From Gnetum montanum (taxonomy: Eukaryota; Streptophyta; Gnetopsida; Gnetales; Gnetaceae): a stretch of 64,000 nt of DNA. A program made the translations under genes and the position numbers. Below the pieces are notes generated by a model. It saw only the letters and a list, made by a program, of their open reading frames with translations, was not told the origin of the DNA and did no database searches. Shown one piece after another: positions 1-11,514 of the stretch. The first letter of the stretch is position 1, and each line of letters opens with the position of its first letter. The DNA lies in the NCBI GenBank assembly GCA_015680685.1, contig MNCI01030582.1, positions 862,513 through 926,512 on the forward strand, written 5' to 3'.

Positions 1-189
1 TGATAAAGCTACCACTAGTCCAAGTGAAAAGATAGCAACCTATGATAAATGCCTAATAATCTAGACATCAAACTAGTCTTATCCACAAAATTCAACTAGA
101 TTGCACATGAAAATTTTTAATTGGTATTCCTTAGCATACAAAATACCCATCACTCATCACTAGTGCAAGAACTATCATATTCAAGATGA

Positions 190-1510
190 ACTATTATTTA
201 AAAATGGAAATGTGTGTATTCCTAATTGTGATTTTAGGAAAAATATTTTTTTGAAAAGCATTGTAGTGGCATAGTAGGTCATATGAGCAGGGATAAAACA
301 TTGGAACATATGGGAAGCCATTATTTTTGGATTCATATGACAATTGAAGTTTCAAAATTTATGAAGAATTATTTGACTTATCAAAAGTTCAAAGGAGATA
401 AAGTAGATGATGGATTTTATATGCCTTTACCAATTTCCAAGGATCCATGGGAAAGTATGTCTATGGATTTTTTGAGTGGTATTCCAAAAATAAAAAGTTA
501 AAATGATGTAGTTTTTGTTGTTGAAGACAGGTTCTCTAAGATGGCATATTTCATTTCGAGCAAGAAGGTGAGTGATTATGCTCATGTTGCAAATTTATTT
601 TTCCAACATGTTATGAAGCTACATGAAATTTCTTTGAATATTGTTAGTGACAGAGACTCCAGATTTATTAGTCACTTTTAAAGGTCCCTTTGGAAATTTT
701 AGGAATAGTTAAATTTTTCTCATGCATATCATCCAAAATCTGATGGTCAAATAGAAACGGTGAATAAATCCTTACTAAACATATTGAGATATTTGTGTGA
801 TGGATAGTCAAATACGTGGAAAACAATTTTGTGTCATGTTGAGTTTTCATATAATAATGCTTTTCTAGTTGTTATTAGAAAAATCCAATTTGAGATGAAC
901 TATGGGTTTTGTCCAAAGATGATGGATACTTTAAAGACTTTTAATGGCAAAGCTTAACTTAGTGTTGATTTTGTATAAGAGATGAGGGATCTTCATGCAT
1001 AAGTAAAATGAAATCTTGAGAAAAGGCTAAAGAAAGAATCCTTAAGAGGATTGAGAGCAAAAAAATTTAAATTTTGTTATTGATGACTTCGTTTTGATGC
1101 ACTTTAAGAAGAAGTGGTTGAGAGATGTTAACTTCTCCAAGTTGAAAGTCAAGATGATGAGGTCTTTTAAAATCAAGACTAAGATCAATGATAATGCTTT
1201 GGAAATTGATTTTCCAAATGATATTGGTATGTATTTTATGTGTAATTTTTCAAATATTGTGTACTATCATGGACCAATTAATGAGAAGACAATACAAGGT
1301 AGCATCAATAAGTTGAAGGGGGCTATTGATCAATCTAAGCTTTTAATGTAGAAGAAGGCAATTGTACACAAGAAGGGAGAAGCTTCTAGCACTTAGAGAG
1401 TCAAGAGGCATAAATAGTTGATTCATTGGAAGGATCAATCCACATATGATGTTGTATGGATTCATGAGACTAAAGTTTATGAGTGGGTGATCACTTCAGC
1501 TCCTACTCCT
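190..1510 (+). pseudogene. T1 integrase with C-terminal chromodomain, broken
   Basis: The integrase would insert the element's cDNA into chromosomes. The zinc-binding region covers about 190-420 and reads GHMSRDKT, then SKFMKNYLTYQKFKG; family members have cysteines where T and Y now stand. The catalytic core follows: NDVVFVVEDRFSKMAYF (first Asp), NIVSDRDSRFISHF (second Asp), then AYHPKSDGQIETVNKSL (Glu). Stops at 499-501 and 679-681 and several further stops break the frame. The C-terminal barrel (1094-1351) ends with FPNDIGMYF. At about 1399-1470 RVKRHK, stop, LIHWKDQSTYDVVWIHE is a clear chromodomain. Chromodomains are thought to steer insertion to heterochromatin. Confidence 0.85.
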
Positions 1511-1548
1511 TTGTTCATATGAATTCACTTTTTGAAGGATAGCAGATC

Positions 1549-2514
1549 CAGTGTAGGAACACCTCTTTCTATCCCTGGTTCTTTCCTATATGATTTTTTC
1601 AAGTTTCAAGCTCTATGGAGATGTTTTGGTGCTCATTTAGATGTCTTGACCTAGAGTGGAGTCTTCAAAGAAGACATTGCTATTTTGGCAAGAGACATCT
1701 TTAGTCTAGCAAGACATATCTTAAAATTGGAGGAGATATCTTACCTATAGAGGAGACATATTTGGAAAGATGTATTGCTAATAGTGAAGATGTCTTGCCT
1801 AGGAGGAGGTGTCTTGCCAAGAAAGGAGACATCTCCCAAAAATAGTAGATGTCTTGGTTGATGTTGGGGTTTGATAGGAGACATATTCCTAAGACTAGAA
1901 ATGAACTGTATGTCTAGGAAACTTCTAGGATTGTCCATTCCAATTCAAGAAATAGCAAAATAAGTTAGAAGAGGATGGGAAACAAAAGAGGATATTCAAG
2001 TGGATCTTGAGAAAATATTTCTCAAATTTTTCTTATGTTATTTTCTAATAATTATATATTATTTCATGCTTGAAAAGAGAGGGAGTTGAGAGATGATATT
2101 TCTCAATGAGTGCTCTTGATTTGATGAGATCTTAGTCAAGGTACTAAAGAGAACATTGAGTGAATGCATCGAGGTTGTAGTTCTAAGGTTAATTGTGTTA
2201 TGTGTTGGCCTATGTGTTTTAGTCTTGCTTGTATATTAATATCGCATTCTTGGGTTGTAAAAAAATCTCTCAATTAGTTGTCTCTTGCATTGAGAACAAC
2301 CGTTGTGTGATTATTGAGCCTCATGATCTACAATATCTTTTGAGTAATTTGAGAGCTTTTGGATGTATTGTGGGTTTTGGAAATCCTACGATAATCTTCT
2401 AGTAAATTAATTAAAGATAGATAGCTTTCTTATTTTCTAGAAAAAGTATTATCTTTTCATAATATCTGGATTTAGTATTTGAAGGTGATTAATTAGTGGA
2501 GTGAACCTACTTTA
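1549..2514 (+). repeat. T1 3' LTR
   Basis: The start is set by alignment with the T3 LTRs, which begin TGGTGTAGG; here the first two bases are CA instead of TG, probably by decay. The purine-rich tract upstream aligns with that of T3. The end (...CCTACTTTA) aligns with ...CCTGTACCA of T3. Length is 966 bp against 832 and 895 for T3. Its U3 has repeated variants of GAGACATCTTGCC, also present in T3 LTRs. The right border is exact to within a few bases because T2 ORF3 resumes there. Confidence 0.75.
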
Positions 2515-4997
2515 GGAATGGTATTTGAGATTAATCTCTCTATTTTGAAATAATTTCCAAGAAGGTGAAATAGTAAAAATAAAGAATATAACCATATCCT
2601 ACTCGGTGGAGGCCATAGTGGAAGCCCTCAAATTACCCAATACTATGGAAAGACTAGTTGAGTTTTCAACACAGGTGGATGAGAGAGTGAAAAAAGAGTA
2701 GACTCAGCATTTCTATGGAGTGGACTGTAAGGAGTACAATGCATTTATAAAGGTATAGCATGTGTACTTTAAAATTGTAGCCTACCATATTAAATTAATG
2801 ATACAATCAAGCAACATCACCACTTTTTCTACAAGGGCATATGTAACTCTTTCAATCTTCCCTAACTCATATTCTTAGAAAGCAAGAAAAGATCTAAAGC
2901 AAATGAGAAGGATAAAAAGATACTTCTCTTTTCTTGCCTCATTAGAAAAATTGTAAAAGGGTGGGATGGAGGAAAAAAAATATCATGCTATTACAATGAT
3001 ATGATCCATAGGATCCCTACGACATATTGGTAGGAAATGATGAAAGATAAGGCCCCTAACAAACTCCAAGAAGAAGCACCACTAGCACCAGTAGAGACAA
3101 CACTTGCAATGATAGTAGTAGCTAAACACTTAAGGAAATTTAAGAGAAAAGATACAATATCAATATTTTAGAAGTAAGGGTGGAAAATAAGAAAATTTAG
3201 AGAAAAAATACAATAGCAAGCTTTCAAAAGTAGGGGTGGTAAATCATTGGTGTACCATCTAGCCATGAGTCATCTCAATGAAGTCGCAAGGACTATCAAC
3301 TAGTTAACAAAAGACCTAAGTAACTTATTCTCTGCATAAATATACTAGGATTCTATTTGTGCTAACCCTAGTGCATGAGAGGTCATGGTGTCCATTAGTA
3401 AGGACCAATTTCTCAAAATTTCAAGAAATATTGTATCTTTCTCAATCATGCTAGAGGAGGGAGAAGGCACAATAGTCCTAGTAATACCATACAAGGGCCA
3501 GGAGACAACAACCAAGGTGGTTGCAAAATGGATTAGAGAGGCTCTAAGCACTCATGTAGCCTTTATACTAGACATTGTTGTCATGAAAAATATCCAAATA
3601 TTTAAAGGAGTTGAAGGCAAGGGTATGAGTGTAGAAAAGCATGATGAGATGCTAGAATGACTAATTAGAGCTAGGTAATCAATTCTAGAGATTTTCAACA
3701 TCCTAAAAGATATAATAGTGAACTAGTCACAACTTCTTAAGATAAGGGATAAGTTACTCATTGAACAAGTGCAACTCAAGGAAGCTACAAATATTAATCA
3801 AATGTTGGTAGCAAAGGTTGTAGAACTCAAAACTCAATTGTAAAATCCTATCATTCTAGCATTAGAACTTATAAGGGATGAAGACTTTCAATAGCTTTAA
3901 TAGAAACTAAAAGGTCCCAAGAATGCTAATGAGTATGTTCTTTGTGAAGTGACATTATCAGATACCATGTTGAACACCATAAACAATAACCTCTTAGACA
4001 CATGCAAGGAGAATAAGACTCTAACAAAGAAGAACTAATGTTTGCAGAAAGTTGAGGTACAAGAAAAGAAACTGCTAGAAGACATCAAGAAATAGTAGGA
4101 ATAGCTTACTAAGATAAACCAAGAGGTTAGGAGGCTGGCTACTAAAAATAGGAATCTTCCAATGAAGCAGATACAAGCCATTTCCAAAAGAGCACCATTG
4201 AGATTACTACTTAGAGAAAAATAAAGCCTTGAAAAATGATAAGATGAAATATCATTATAGGAACCAAGTCATAATGCTTAAGGAGATGAATAAGAAGGAG
4301 ACTAGATTGATAAAGGCCAAGATGAATGATGCTCTCTAGCAACACCAATAAAGAGGTAATGCATGATAATCATTCTTTGATGTACTAAATGCATGTAACA
4401 AGACAAGGATCTACTTAAAGGAGTTCTAGAAAAAGGAGATGAAAAAAATACATGGAGCTAGCCAACTTTGCATATGAAAAATTTGTAATGCTAATTTTAT
4501 GATGATCATGGTAAGAGTTAAAAAAGGTAAGTGACTAGCTTTTACCTTTTCTATGAGGTAGAGTTCAAGCTCCACAAGGAGATAAAGCAAAAGCTAGAAG
4601 TAACTAATGTAGAGCTTGACATTCTCAAGATAAGTTTGAAGATCAAGGATTATTTTTTAAGAACCTAACTAAGAGAATCAATAATTACCAAGAGTTGTAA
4701 AACCTTGTGCAAACATTAAACATTGAGCAACAACAATGCAAAACCTAGTTTGTCAATGTAAACAAAATGTTTCTAATTCTACCTTACCTATGAGATGCAC
4801 CAATATAAACTAATCTAAGTGAAGCTAAATGGACCATCAATGACCCACGAGATAAACAAGAGAAGATGAAGATATAGTTTGATGCCTTCAAGTTTTCTAA
4901 AGCAGTAAGAGTGTGGTAGCCAACGTCATTAACAAATCCAAGACATAAAGGAAGACAACCTGAACTATAGGAACTACCATCTCCTGGCATAGTTTGA
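2515..4997 (+). pseudogene. T2 ORF3 fragment, coiled-coil retrotransposon protein
   Basis: This third ORF lies between pol and the 3' LTR and is homologous to 38827-41644 (T4) and 21382-24255 (T6). It lacks roughly the first 400 bases. Recognisable blocks are the region matching SFSTHACATLS of T6, a charged Lys/Glu/Leu/Ile-rich middle typical of coiled coils (EVRRLATKNRNLPMKQIQ at about 4120-4180), and a C-terminal block beginning FVNVNKMF (about 4748) that continues to TINDPRDKQEKMK. Many stops are TAG/TAA where sister copies have Gln. I do not know its function. It occupies the position of the env-like ORF of Athila elements, but I see no membrane segment. Confidence 0.6.
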
Positions 4998-5169
4998 AGA
5001 CTCCATATTGACCAATTTTGTACATCACTTGAATATTTTGTAAAATGTCACTTAATTTTTATTAAAATGTAAATCAATTAGTAATTAGTTTTATATTTCC
5101 TAATTTTGCAAATAAATCAATCCGACTTTTATTCACATGAGGATGAGTTAAAAGTCAGTCGTGGGAGTA

Positions 5170-6017
5170 TGATGAAGAGTTAGTAAGTCCACTGCATCAA
5201 CACATGTCCATCAATGCATCCTTTGATGTGTTAATGCATATGCATAGGTGCAATCTCATCTTTTTCCTTTGTAAATACATGTACCATTCATATTTATGGC
5301 ATTCTTAGTCATTCTTGTAGAGAAGCTCTTGTAGTTTTATGCTATAGAAGTTAAAATTTTTCCTCTTTAAGTGTTTACAATGTGATTGGGTTAACTAAAT
5401 GGAGTTTTATTTGAGTATATGATGTACTTGGACACTTTTGCATGATAGTAACAAAATCAAGATTGACTTCTTCCATTGTAGCACTTGAGTTTATTTTTAG
5501 CATTTTACTCCTAATACACTTTACTCTTCAATACTTAGTAATTTAATATCTTATTTTGTAATAGATTGAGTATGACCTCTTCAAGCATAATATATTAATG
5601 TTTGGTAACCCCTATAGTGGATACTTGGTACACCTAGTAGTAGATGTTTGGTAACCTAGTGACATTAATATAGGTTCAAGATGGGCAAGGAAAGTAGGAA
5701 CAAATGCTTTATGCTAAGAATATATTCAATTATTCTTAAGCACATAGTTGTTTATAGCTTAATATTTTAATAGTTTTACTATTTTAATATTTTTATTTAT
5801 AAAAAATAATAAAAAGAATGAAAATATCTTATGCCTTGATTTCACTTAACCATACCCGTTAAGCAACACAAGTGATAATTGGAAAGACGATGACCAATAA
5901 TATCACATCTAATTATCTAGGATACTTCTAGTCCAATATTCTATGGAATTCAATTGGATCACATGTACATACTGGTGATTCATATGGTTGGGTGTTGGGA
6001 AAACTTATCGCTCATCA
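5170..6017 (+). repeat. T2 3' LTR
   Basis: An 848-bp LTR beginning TGATGAAGAG after GTCGTGGGAGTA (polypurine tract remnant) and ending CGCTCATCA, so the termini form the inverted hexamer TGATGA/TCATCA. At 5601-5665 it has the threefold degenerate repeat TTGGTAACC..AGTAG seen in all LTRs of this superfamily in the window. The putative target repeat after the LTR is ATGGT; its partner is outside the window. Confidence 0.8.
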
Positions 6018-6579
6018 ATGGTGAAGTTAAATTCACTATATAAGATCCTAAAAAATTAGTTTTAATCCCTTCATTTAAATTATACTTTAATAGCCTTAAG
6101 AGCTAAAGTTAACATAACCTAGGCATCTAATGTCCATTTAGGACATATAAATAGTTTTTTCTAATAATTTTTGATCTTTTAAATATAATGATAATGTAAA
6201 ATTGATTGTATGGTAATTTTATAATTGGTTGATAGTTTAAATTATGCCTTAGTAGATTATAACCTAGATCAACCAATCAAGTCTAACAATAAAATAGTAA
6301 CAACTAATAAAGTTGGTCCTAGTTGGTCATCTCAAGTCTTAGGTTTATGAACCCTAGTTTTTTATTAGTTATATTTTCAAAGTTAGTGTCCTAAGGGGGG
6401 AAGAAAGGTCTAGGAAATAAAGCCATTATCTATCTAACAAATTAAGCAATTGAAGAATCAAGTGGTAAATCAAAAATACAAGGGAGATTTATACCAACCC
6501 AATAAGTGATCATCTCATTTAACAAACATATATCATCATAGAGAATCATAATCTTGTTCTAGCAAGGTATATGAAATCC
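6018..6579. other. Unassigned AT-rich spacer between T2 and T3
   Basis: About 560 bases between the T2 LTR and the T3 target repeat. I see no coding frame, LTR end or tandem repeat. It may be old intergenic DNA or an unrecognisable element. Confidence 0.4.
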
Positions 6580-6584
6580 ATGAG

Positions 6585-7416
6585 TGGTGTAGGAACACCT
6601 CTAATAGTTCCATTGATTTTACCCTACATGTATTTTTTGGTAGATTTCGAGGTGTTTTGGGCTCATTTTGATGAGTTTAGGGGGTTCCATGATCTATGAG
6701 GACTTGTTTGGAGGCATCCAAAGGTTTCAAACCTCAAAAAAAGCATCTTTGTGTTTAGCCCTAGTAAGTGAGACATCTTATCAAAACTTGAGATGTTTCA
6801 AATGAGACATCTCCACTATGCATGAGATGTCTTGTGCCCAAAAGACACATCTCATAAAATTAGCAGATGTCTTGACTGAGATCTGGGTTTTCATAGGAGA
6901 CATCTTGGAAAGGTTGGAGATGATCTAAACACGCAAGGAAACTTGTGAAATTAATCGTTCCAATTTAGGAAATAGCCAAAGAATGATGGAAATAGATCAA
7001 GCAAGCTGGAAATAGTAGGGGATAAGGTGAAAAGACTTGAAAAATGTGTAAAGAACCTCTAGTTAAGTTGAGAAAAGGTTTCTTGCTTTATTATCTTCTA
7101 GTTTCTTATAAGTATTAATGTAATTCACCATTGTTGGTGCCTAACCCATATCAAGAGTAAGATAAAGAACTCTTGATGAAGGAAAGCTATTGAGAATTGA
7201 GAAGGAATAAGTATAACCTCTAAGATCCTTAGGAGAGTTGTGAGTTGAGCTTGGCTCCTCATCTTTAATGTATTTTCTATGTATTTTGAGAATTTTATTA
7301 ATATAAGGAGATTTTTTCTATATTTCATTATGTTGATTTTATTTTCTTTACTATATCTACTTGGAAGGTATGGATTAGATACTATTTGGGTCTATTAAGA
7401 TGCAACCCCTGTACCA
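6585..7416 (+). repeat. T3 5' LTR
   Basis: 832 bp, starting TGGTGTAGGAACACC and ending CCCCTGTACCA. The start is set by the ATGAG target repeat immediately before it. U3 carries several copies of GAGACATCT-type motifs, in part arranged as AGATGTCTTG/GAGACATCT dyads. The LTR is followed after three bases by the primer site. Confidence 0.85.
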
Positions 7417-7419
7417 AAT

Positions 7420-7431
7420 TAGTATGAGAGT
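7420..7431 (+). promoter_or_regulatory. T3 primer-binding site, initiator Met tRNA type
   Basis: TAGTATGAGAGT differs at three of twelve positions from the usual plant iMet primer site TGGTATCAGAGC and has the expected distance from the LTR end. This tRNA would prime minus-strand DNA synthesis. Confidence 0.65.
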
Positions 7432-7478
7432 GGTGGTTTAGAGGAATCCACACATTCACAAGAGGTTGGAAGAAAGGT

Positions 7479-8600
7479 ATGGCTTCTAAGAAGAAAACTA
7501 ATCAAAATCTTAGACAAGAGATTCAAGAGCTTAAAGACTCCTTTAAGGCTTTTGTGGCTAGCATGAAAGAAGTTCTTTCCAAAGTAAGAGCCTTCAAGCA
7601 CAAAGATTTTGAAGAAACTTCACAAAAAAGTAAACAGAATATTGAAGATGAGAATCCTTTTACATCACTACAAGGATAAAGAGGAAGACATGATCAAAGA
7701 ATCCCAAGGAAAAAAGGGACTAGAACTCAAAGGTATGAGCCAAGGTTTCCTTTTAATAATGAGAAAAATGATGAAGAAAGGTTTATAAAGATGTTAAGAA
7801 GTGCTTTAAGAGTTCCTTATGTGGATATTTCCATCTTTAAAGGTGTTGAAGACATACATTCTTTATTTCTTGGCTTAGAATTGTAAATAAGTATTTTCTT
7901 ATTAAGTAACTTTCTAGTGAGACAATGATTCATGTTGTTAAGATCAAACTTAAAGGATTGGTAGCTAAATGATGGAACAAGAAATATCTCAAATACCTTA
8001 ATGAACATGGAAGACCTATTGAGAGTTAGCAACTCATGGAATTCATGTTAAAGAAAAAGTTTGAGAAGACATCCTTTGGTCATGAATTAATCAAGAAGCT
8101 AAAATTTCTCAGACAAGGAGATCAAGAGGTAAAATATTTTTATGTTGAATTTTGTAAAGCCTTGGAAATAGCTAATATTCATTGGACTAAGTATGAGCAA
8201 GCTTCTAACTTAATTAGTGGATAAAGGATGCAATATAAGTCAGAATTAACATTCTATGAGCCTAATACTCATGATGCAACCTATGATCTTGCTCTCAAAG
8301 TTGAAATGAAAATGGAAACATGTGGCCTAAAGAAAAAAAATATCACAAGAAAAAGGATGAGAAAGACACATCTCACAAGTTAAGAAAATCATCTAAGGAG
8401 GATGGTGAAGATGAGTTAAAGAAGAAGGAAAGGAATTCTACTTCTCCTAGGAGGGAAGAAGAAGGAAACGATCTCCAAGAGACAAAGATCATGGTAAAGA
8501 TATATATTATAATTGTGGTGAATCAAGTCATATATATTGAGAATGAAAAAAACAAAGAAGAATTCTTTAAGGGTAAGGAAATTCAAACTATGCAAGAGGA
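7479..8600 (+). pseudogene. T3 gag remnant with zinc knuckle
   Basis: Gag forms the particle and packages RNA. The start at 7479 gives MASKKKTNQNLRQEIQELK, a basic N-terminus followed by a short coiled coil. The capsid-like part runs from about 7730 to 8310 with stops; a clear block is KFLRQGDQEVKYFYVEF (8090-8150), the usual LRQG..V..Y..EF motif of gypsy gag. A Lys/Glu/Arg-rich stretch follows, then a degenerate CCHC knuckle YYNCGESSHIY at about 8501-8535 whose first Cys is now Tyr. Confidence 0.7.
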
Positions 8601-9300
8601 AGCACCTAAATCTTCAAAGATGGTATGTGAACATGAGCCTTTGCACATTGTTAACCAAAGTGAATTGAATAGTTGTACTTTTGTTGGACATGTTATTACT
8701 AATGAGGATGTTATAATAAAGTGTTTATTTAGAACTCATTGTGATGTTAAGGGTTTAGGGTTTATTCATTGACTATGCTCATTAATGGTCGAGCACAAGA
8801 AAATGTCATTTCTACCAAGGTGGTGAAGTCATTGTAATTAGATACAATTCCTCATCCTAATCCATACAAAGTGCATTAGTTGGTGAAGAATCATTATAAG
8901 AAATTTAAGGAACATTATCTTATTGATTATTTGATTGTAAGTTTTATGATCAGATTCTTTGTGATGTATTACCTATTGATTATTCAAATATCATATTTGG
9001 TAGACCTTGGAATTATGATAATAAGGTTGTTTTTGATGGTGAACATAATAGTTGGATTGTAAGGTAAGACAATCATAAGTTTAGATTTTTTTCTACTATT
9101 ATTGATAATGAGGTTGGTAATTGGGATTCTTCATTGATGCTTCCTAGTTGTAAGAAGATTGTAAGGGTGAATGCTATTTATGATGATGAAATTTTCTTTG
9201 ATTCTAAAGAGAATGCATTCGATATAGATGCTATTATGAAGTGCATGAAGTCTCATATGAATAAAAAGAAGGTTGATTTGTCTTGGATATTGATGATAGT
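8601..9300 (+). pseudogene. T3 aspartic protease remnant
   Basis: The protease would cut the gag polyprotein. Upstream reading frames give EPLHIVNQSELNSCTFVGHV; the catalytic Asp region is not convincing. The C-terminal half is clear in one frame at about 8950-9060: CDVLPIDYSNIIFGRPW followed by YDNKVVFDGEHN, matching the LLGRPW block of chromovirus proteases. Frameshifts and stops are present. No RT follows; the next 450 bases lead directly to the polypurine tract. Confidence 0.65.
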
Positions 9301-9733
9301 GGTATGTTGGTTGATGCTTTTGTGCACTTATGTAAGTGTTGGGCTAGAGTTTATATTGGCCATGGGATTCTAGAAGAATATGGAAGATTAGTTGGCAGCA
9401 AGTGAAGAAATGTCACTGCTATTTGGGCATAAGACAAGGAGGCCTACTACATGGATTTATTCTAACAATTATTTTTCCAAGTCATTATATGACTTTTGTG
9501 TAGGTTTGAGTCATTTTTGGAATGCAAGGTAAGTATTCCAAGGATATGCTCAGATGAAGGAAGCATGATGGGGCATTAGGAAAAGCCCCCATGAGCAAAG
9601 AAAGATAAAAAAAACCTCCAATTATACTTATTCTCATGTTTGTAATGCATTGAAGAATGCTTGTTGTAATGGCCTTTACTCATGGAGCATGATGCATTTT
9701 AACTTGTGAAAGGTCATGAAGCATGACATTTTT

Positions 9734-9747
9734 AAGGGTGGGAGAGC
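9734..9747 (+). promoter_or_regulatory. T3 polypurine tract
   Basis: AAGGGTGGGAGAGC directly precedes the 3' LTR. It would prime plus-strand DNA synthesis. A similar tract precedes the T1 LTR. Confidence 0.7.
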
Positions 9748-10642
9748 TGGTGTAGGGACACCTCTTCAAATTCCCTTTATTCTATATTACATGTATGTTT
9801 TACTAGGTTTCAAGGTATTTTGGGATCAATTTGTTGAGTTTAGGGGGTTCTAGGATCTATGGGGACTTGTTTGGAAGCATTTGGAGGTTCCAAATATCAA
9901 AACAAGAATTTTTGTGTTTAGCCTTGGTAGGTGAGATGTCTCACCAAAACCTAAGACATCTTAGATGAGACATCTCAAAAAATAAGCAAACATCTTGGCC
10001 AAGAGCTAGGTTTTCACAAGATATGTCTTGGAAGGATCAGAGATAACCTGGACAAGCAAGGAAACTTCCAAAATTAGCCATTCCAATTTATAAAATAGAC
10101 ACAACAAGATGGAAATAGCCAAAGCAATATGAAAATATCTAGGAAAAAGGTGAGGAGACTTGGAAAACATCTAAAGAACCTCAAGTTGAGTGGAGGAAAT
10201 ATTTCTAGGTTTCTTGTCTTCTTGTTGCTTATAAATATTAATATAACTCACCATTGTTTGTGCCTAACCCAGACGAAGAGTAAGATAGAGAGCTCTTGAG
10301 GGAGGAGAGCTTGTTCAAGGAATTTGAGTGAGAAGTAAGGAAGAGCACTTAAGAGAGGTTGAGGGAATCTCTTATAAGTGTTTTATCTTATGCTTGGAAT
10401 CCATGGTGAGCTATTGAGTATTGAGAGGGGACAAGTGTGGCCTCTAATATTCTTGGGAGAGTTGTGAGTTAAGCTTGGCTCTTTATCTTTGATGTATTTT
10501 CTATGTATTTTAAGAACCTTTTTTTTTATATAAGAAGATTTTTTTATGTTTTATTATGTTGAATTTTTTTTCTAAGTTATATTTTCTTGGAAGTTGTGGA
10601 TTGGATCCTATTGAAGTTTATTGAGGTGTAACCCTTATACCA
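9748..10642 (+). repeat. T3 3' LTR
   Basis: 895 bp, TGGTGTAGGGACACC to CCCTTATACCA, followed by the target repeat ATGAG. It is about 60 bases longer than the 5' LTR, with insertions near 10330-10400, so the two LTRs have diverged since insertion. Confidence 0.85.
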
Positions 10643-10647
10643 ATGAG

Positions 10648-11509
10648 GAGAATAGGCTAAAAGAGAATCTAGAAACATAGATTCACATGAAGAAGAAAGA
10701 ATGATTAAGGTTTTAAAGAAGTCATGTGTCTTGATGAAGTATTGAAAATACAATCATTAGTTCATCATGCCAAACTCATGAAGTCATGAAGCAAGATCAA
10801 GTCTTATCATCCTAGGGTTGGTTGTCTGACCATACTTTTCCTAAGATTAAATTATGACTACATTTTTTAATTCCTAATAAGAAATGAAAATCAAGGAAGT
10901 CTCTTGAGCTTGCTTCTATTTTTGTGTTTTCTATTTTTTATTCTTTAGTTATTTTTCTTGTTGTATTTAATTCATATTATTTAAATTAGGTAAGTAGAAT
11001 ATTCTAAGGTAATACAAGTAAGAAATGAGGATTTTTCCTACCTTCACTTGAATAACTAAAGACATAAGATGCACATATTATATTCTAGTTAGAACTTGTC
11101 ATTGATTGTTGGTATACCTTTAATTCACCTCTTGTCATTGTATAAAGATTAAGGTAAGTTCACATAAAAACTTTATTTCACCAAATATTTTTCTCATCTA
11201 TATTTATTTGTAGAATAATCAAGAGAACTTTAAAAATTTAGCCCCATTTAAATGAAAAAACAAAAACATTATAGCATTAGAACATGTAGGGAGCATTGGA
11301 ACATAAAGAAAGATTCTTATTGTAGACTTGTTCAAGGATGAATGAAAGCTAAGAAAGCTATTTTATCATATTTCCATTCCCAAATGGAGTAATTCCATAA
11401 TGAGGATGATGTCATTTTGTAATAATATGTTGTAATTATTATAATAAGACCCTTTCCATAGTAATAATACACATGTCTCTTGAACTAACATTTGGTGGTT
11501 TAAACTAAG
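10648..11509. other. Unassigned spacer between T3 and T4
   Basis: AT-rich sequence with no recognisable frame, LTR end or repeat. It is probably the old host sequence for T3 and T4. Confidence 0.4.
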
Positions 11510-11514
11510 GTATT

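Larger units (their letters stand above)
1..2514 (+). mobile_element. T1: 3' end of a Ty3/gypsy chromovirus
   Basis: This is the right part of an LTR retrotransposon whose 5' LTR, gag and most of pol lie left of the window. Visible in order are integrase, a chromodomain, a purine-rich tract (about 1534-1548) and the 3' LTR. It sits inside T2: the base after its LTR (2515) is already T2 ORF3, aligning with the T6 copy. The target repeat would be GGAAT (2515-2519), but the partner copy is outside the window. T3 has a related LTR, with the same start around TGTAGGRACACCTC. Chromodomain plus LTR type suggest the Tekay/Del group. The element is dead. Confidence 0.8.
2515..6017 (+). mobile_element. 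T2: 3' part of an Athila-like element
   Basis: An older element into which T1 was inserted. Only the later part of ORF3 and the 3' LTR are in the window; gag and pol should lie left of T1, outside. Family membership follows from ORF3 (homologous to T4 and T6), from the tract GTGGGAGTA just before the LTR, and from LTR ends TGATGA...TCATCA. Its orientation is the same as T1. Confidence 0.75.
6585..10642 (+). mobile_element. T3: complete but pol-less gypsy element (gag-PR only)
   Basis: A 4.06-kb element with both LTRs. The 5-base target repeat ATGAG is perfect on both sides (6580-6584 and 10643-10647), which fixes both borders. The internal part is only about 2.3 kb: primer site, gag, protease, then a short region and polypurine tract. 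There is no RT, RNase H or integrase sequence, so it could only have moved with enzymes supplied by a relative such as T1. LTRs and gag place it near T1 (chromovirus, Tekay/Del-like). Confidence 0.85.

Noticed and set aside
2519-2529. TGGTATTTGAG after the T1 LTR looks like an initiator-Met primer site, which would make 1549-2514 a 5' LTR.
   Set aside because: The same bases align with ORF3 of T6 (GAGTGGTACTTGG region), so they are T2 coding sequence; integrase and a purine tract upstream also make this a 3' LTR.
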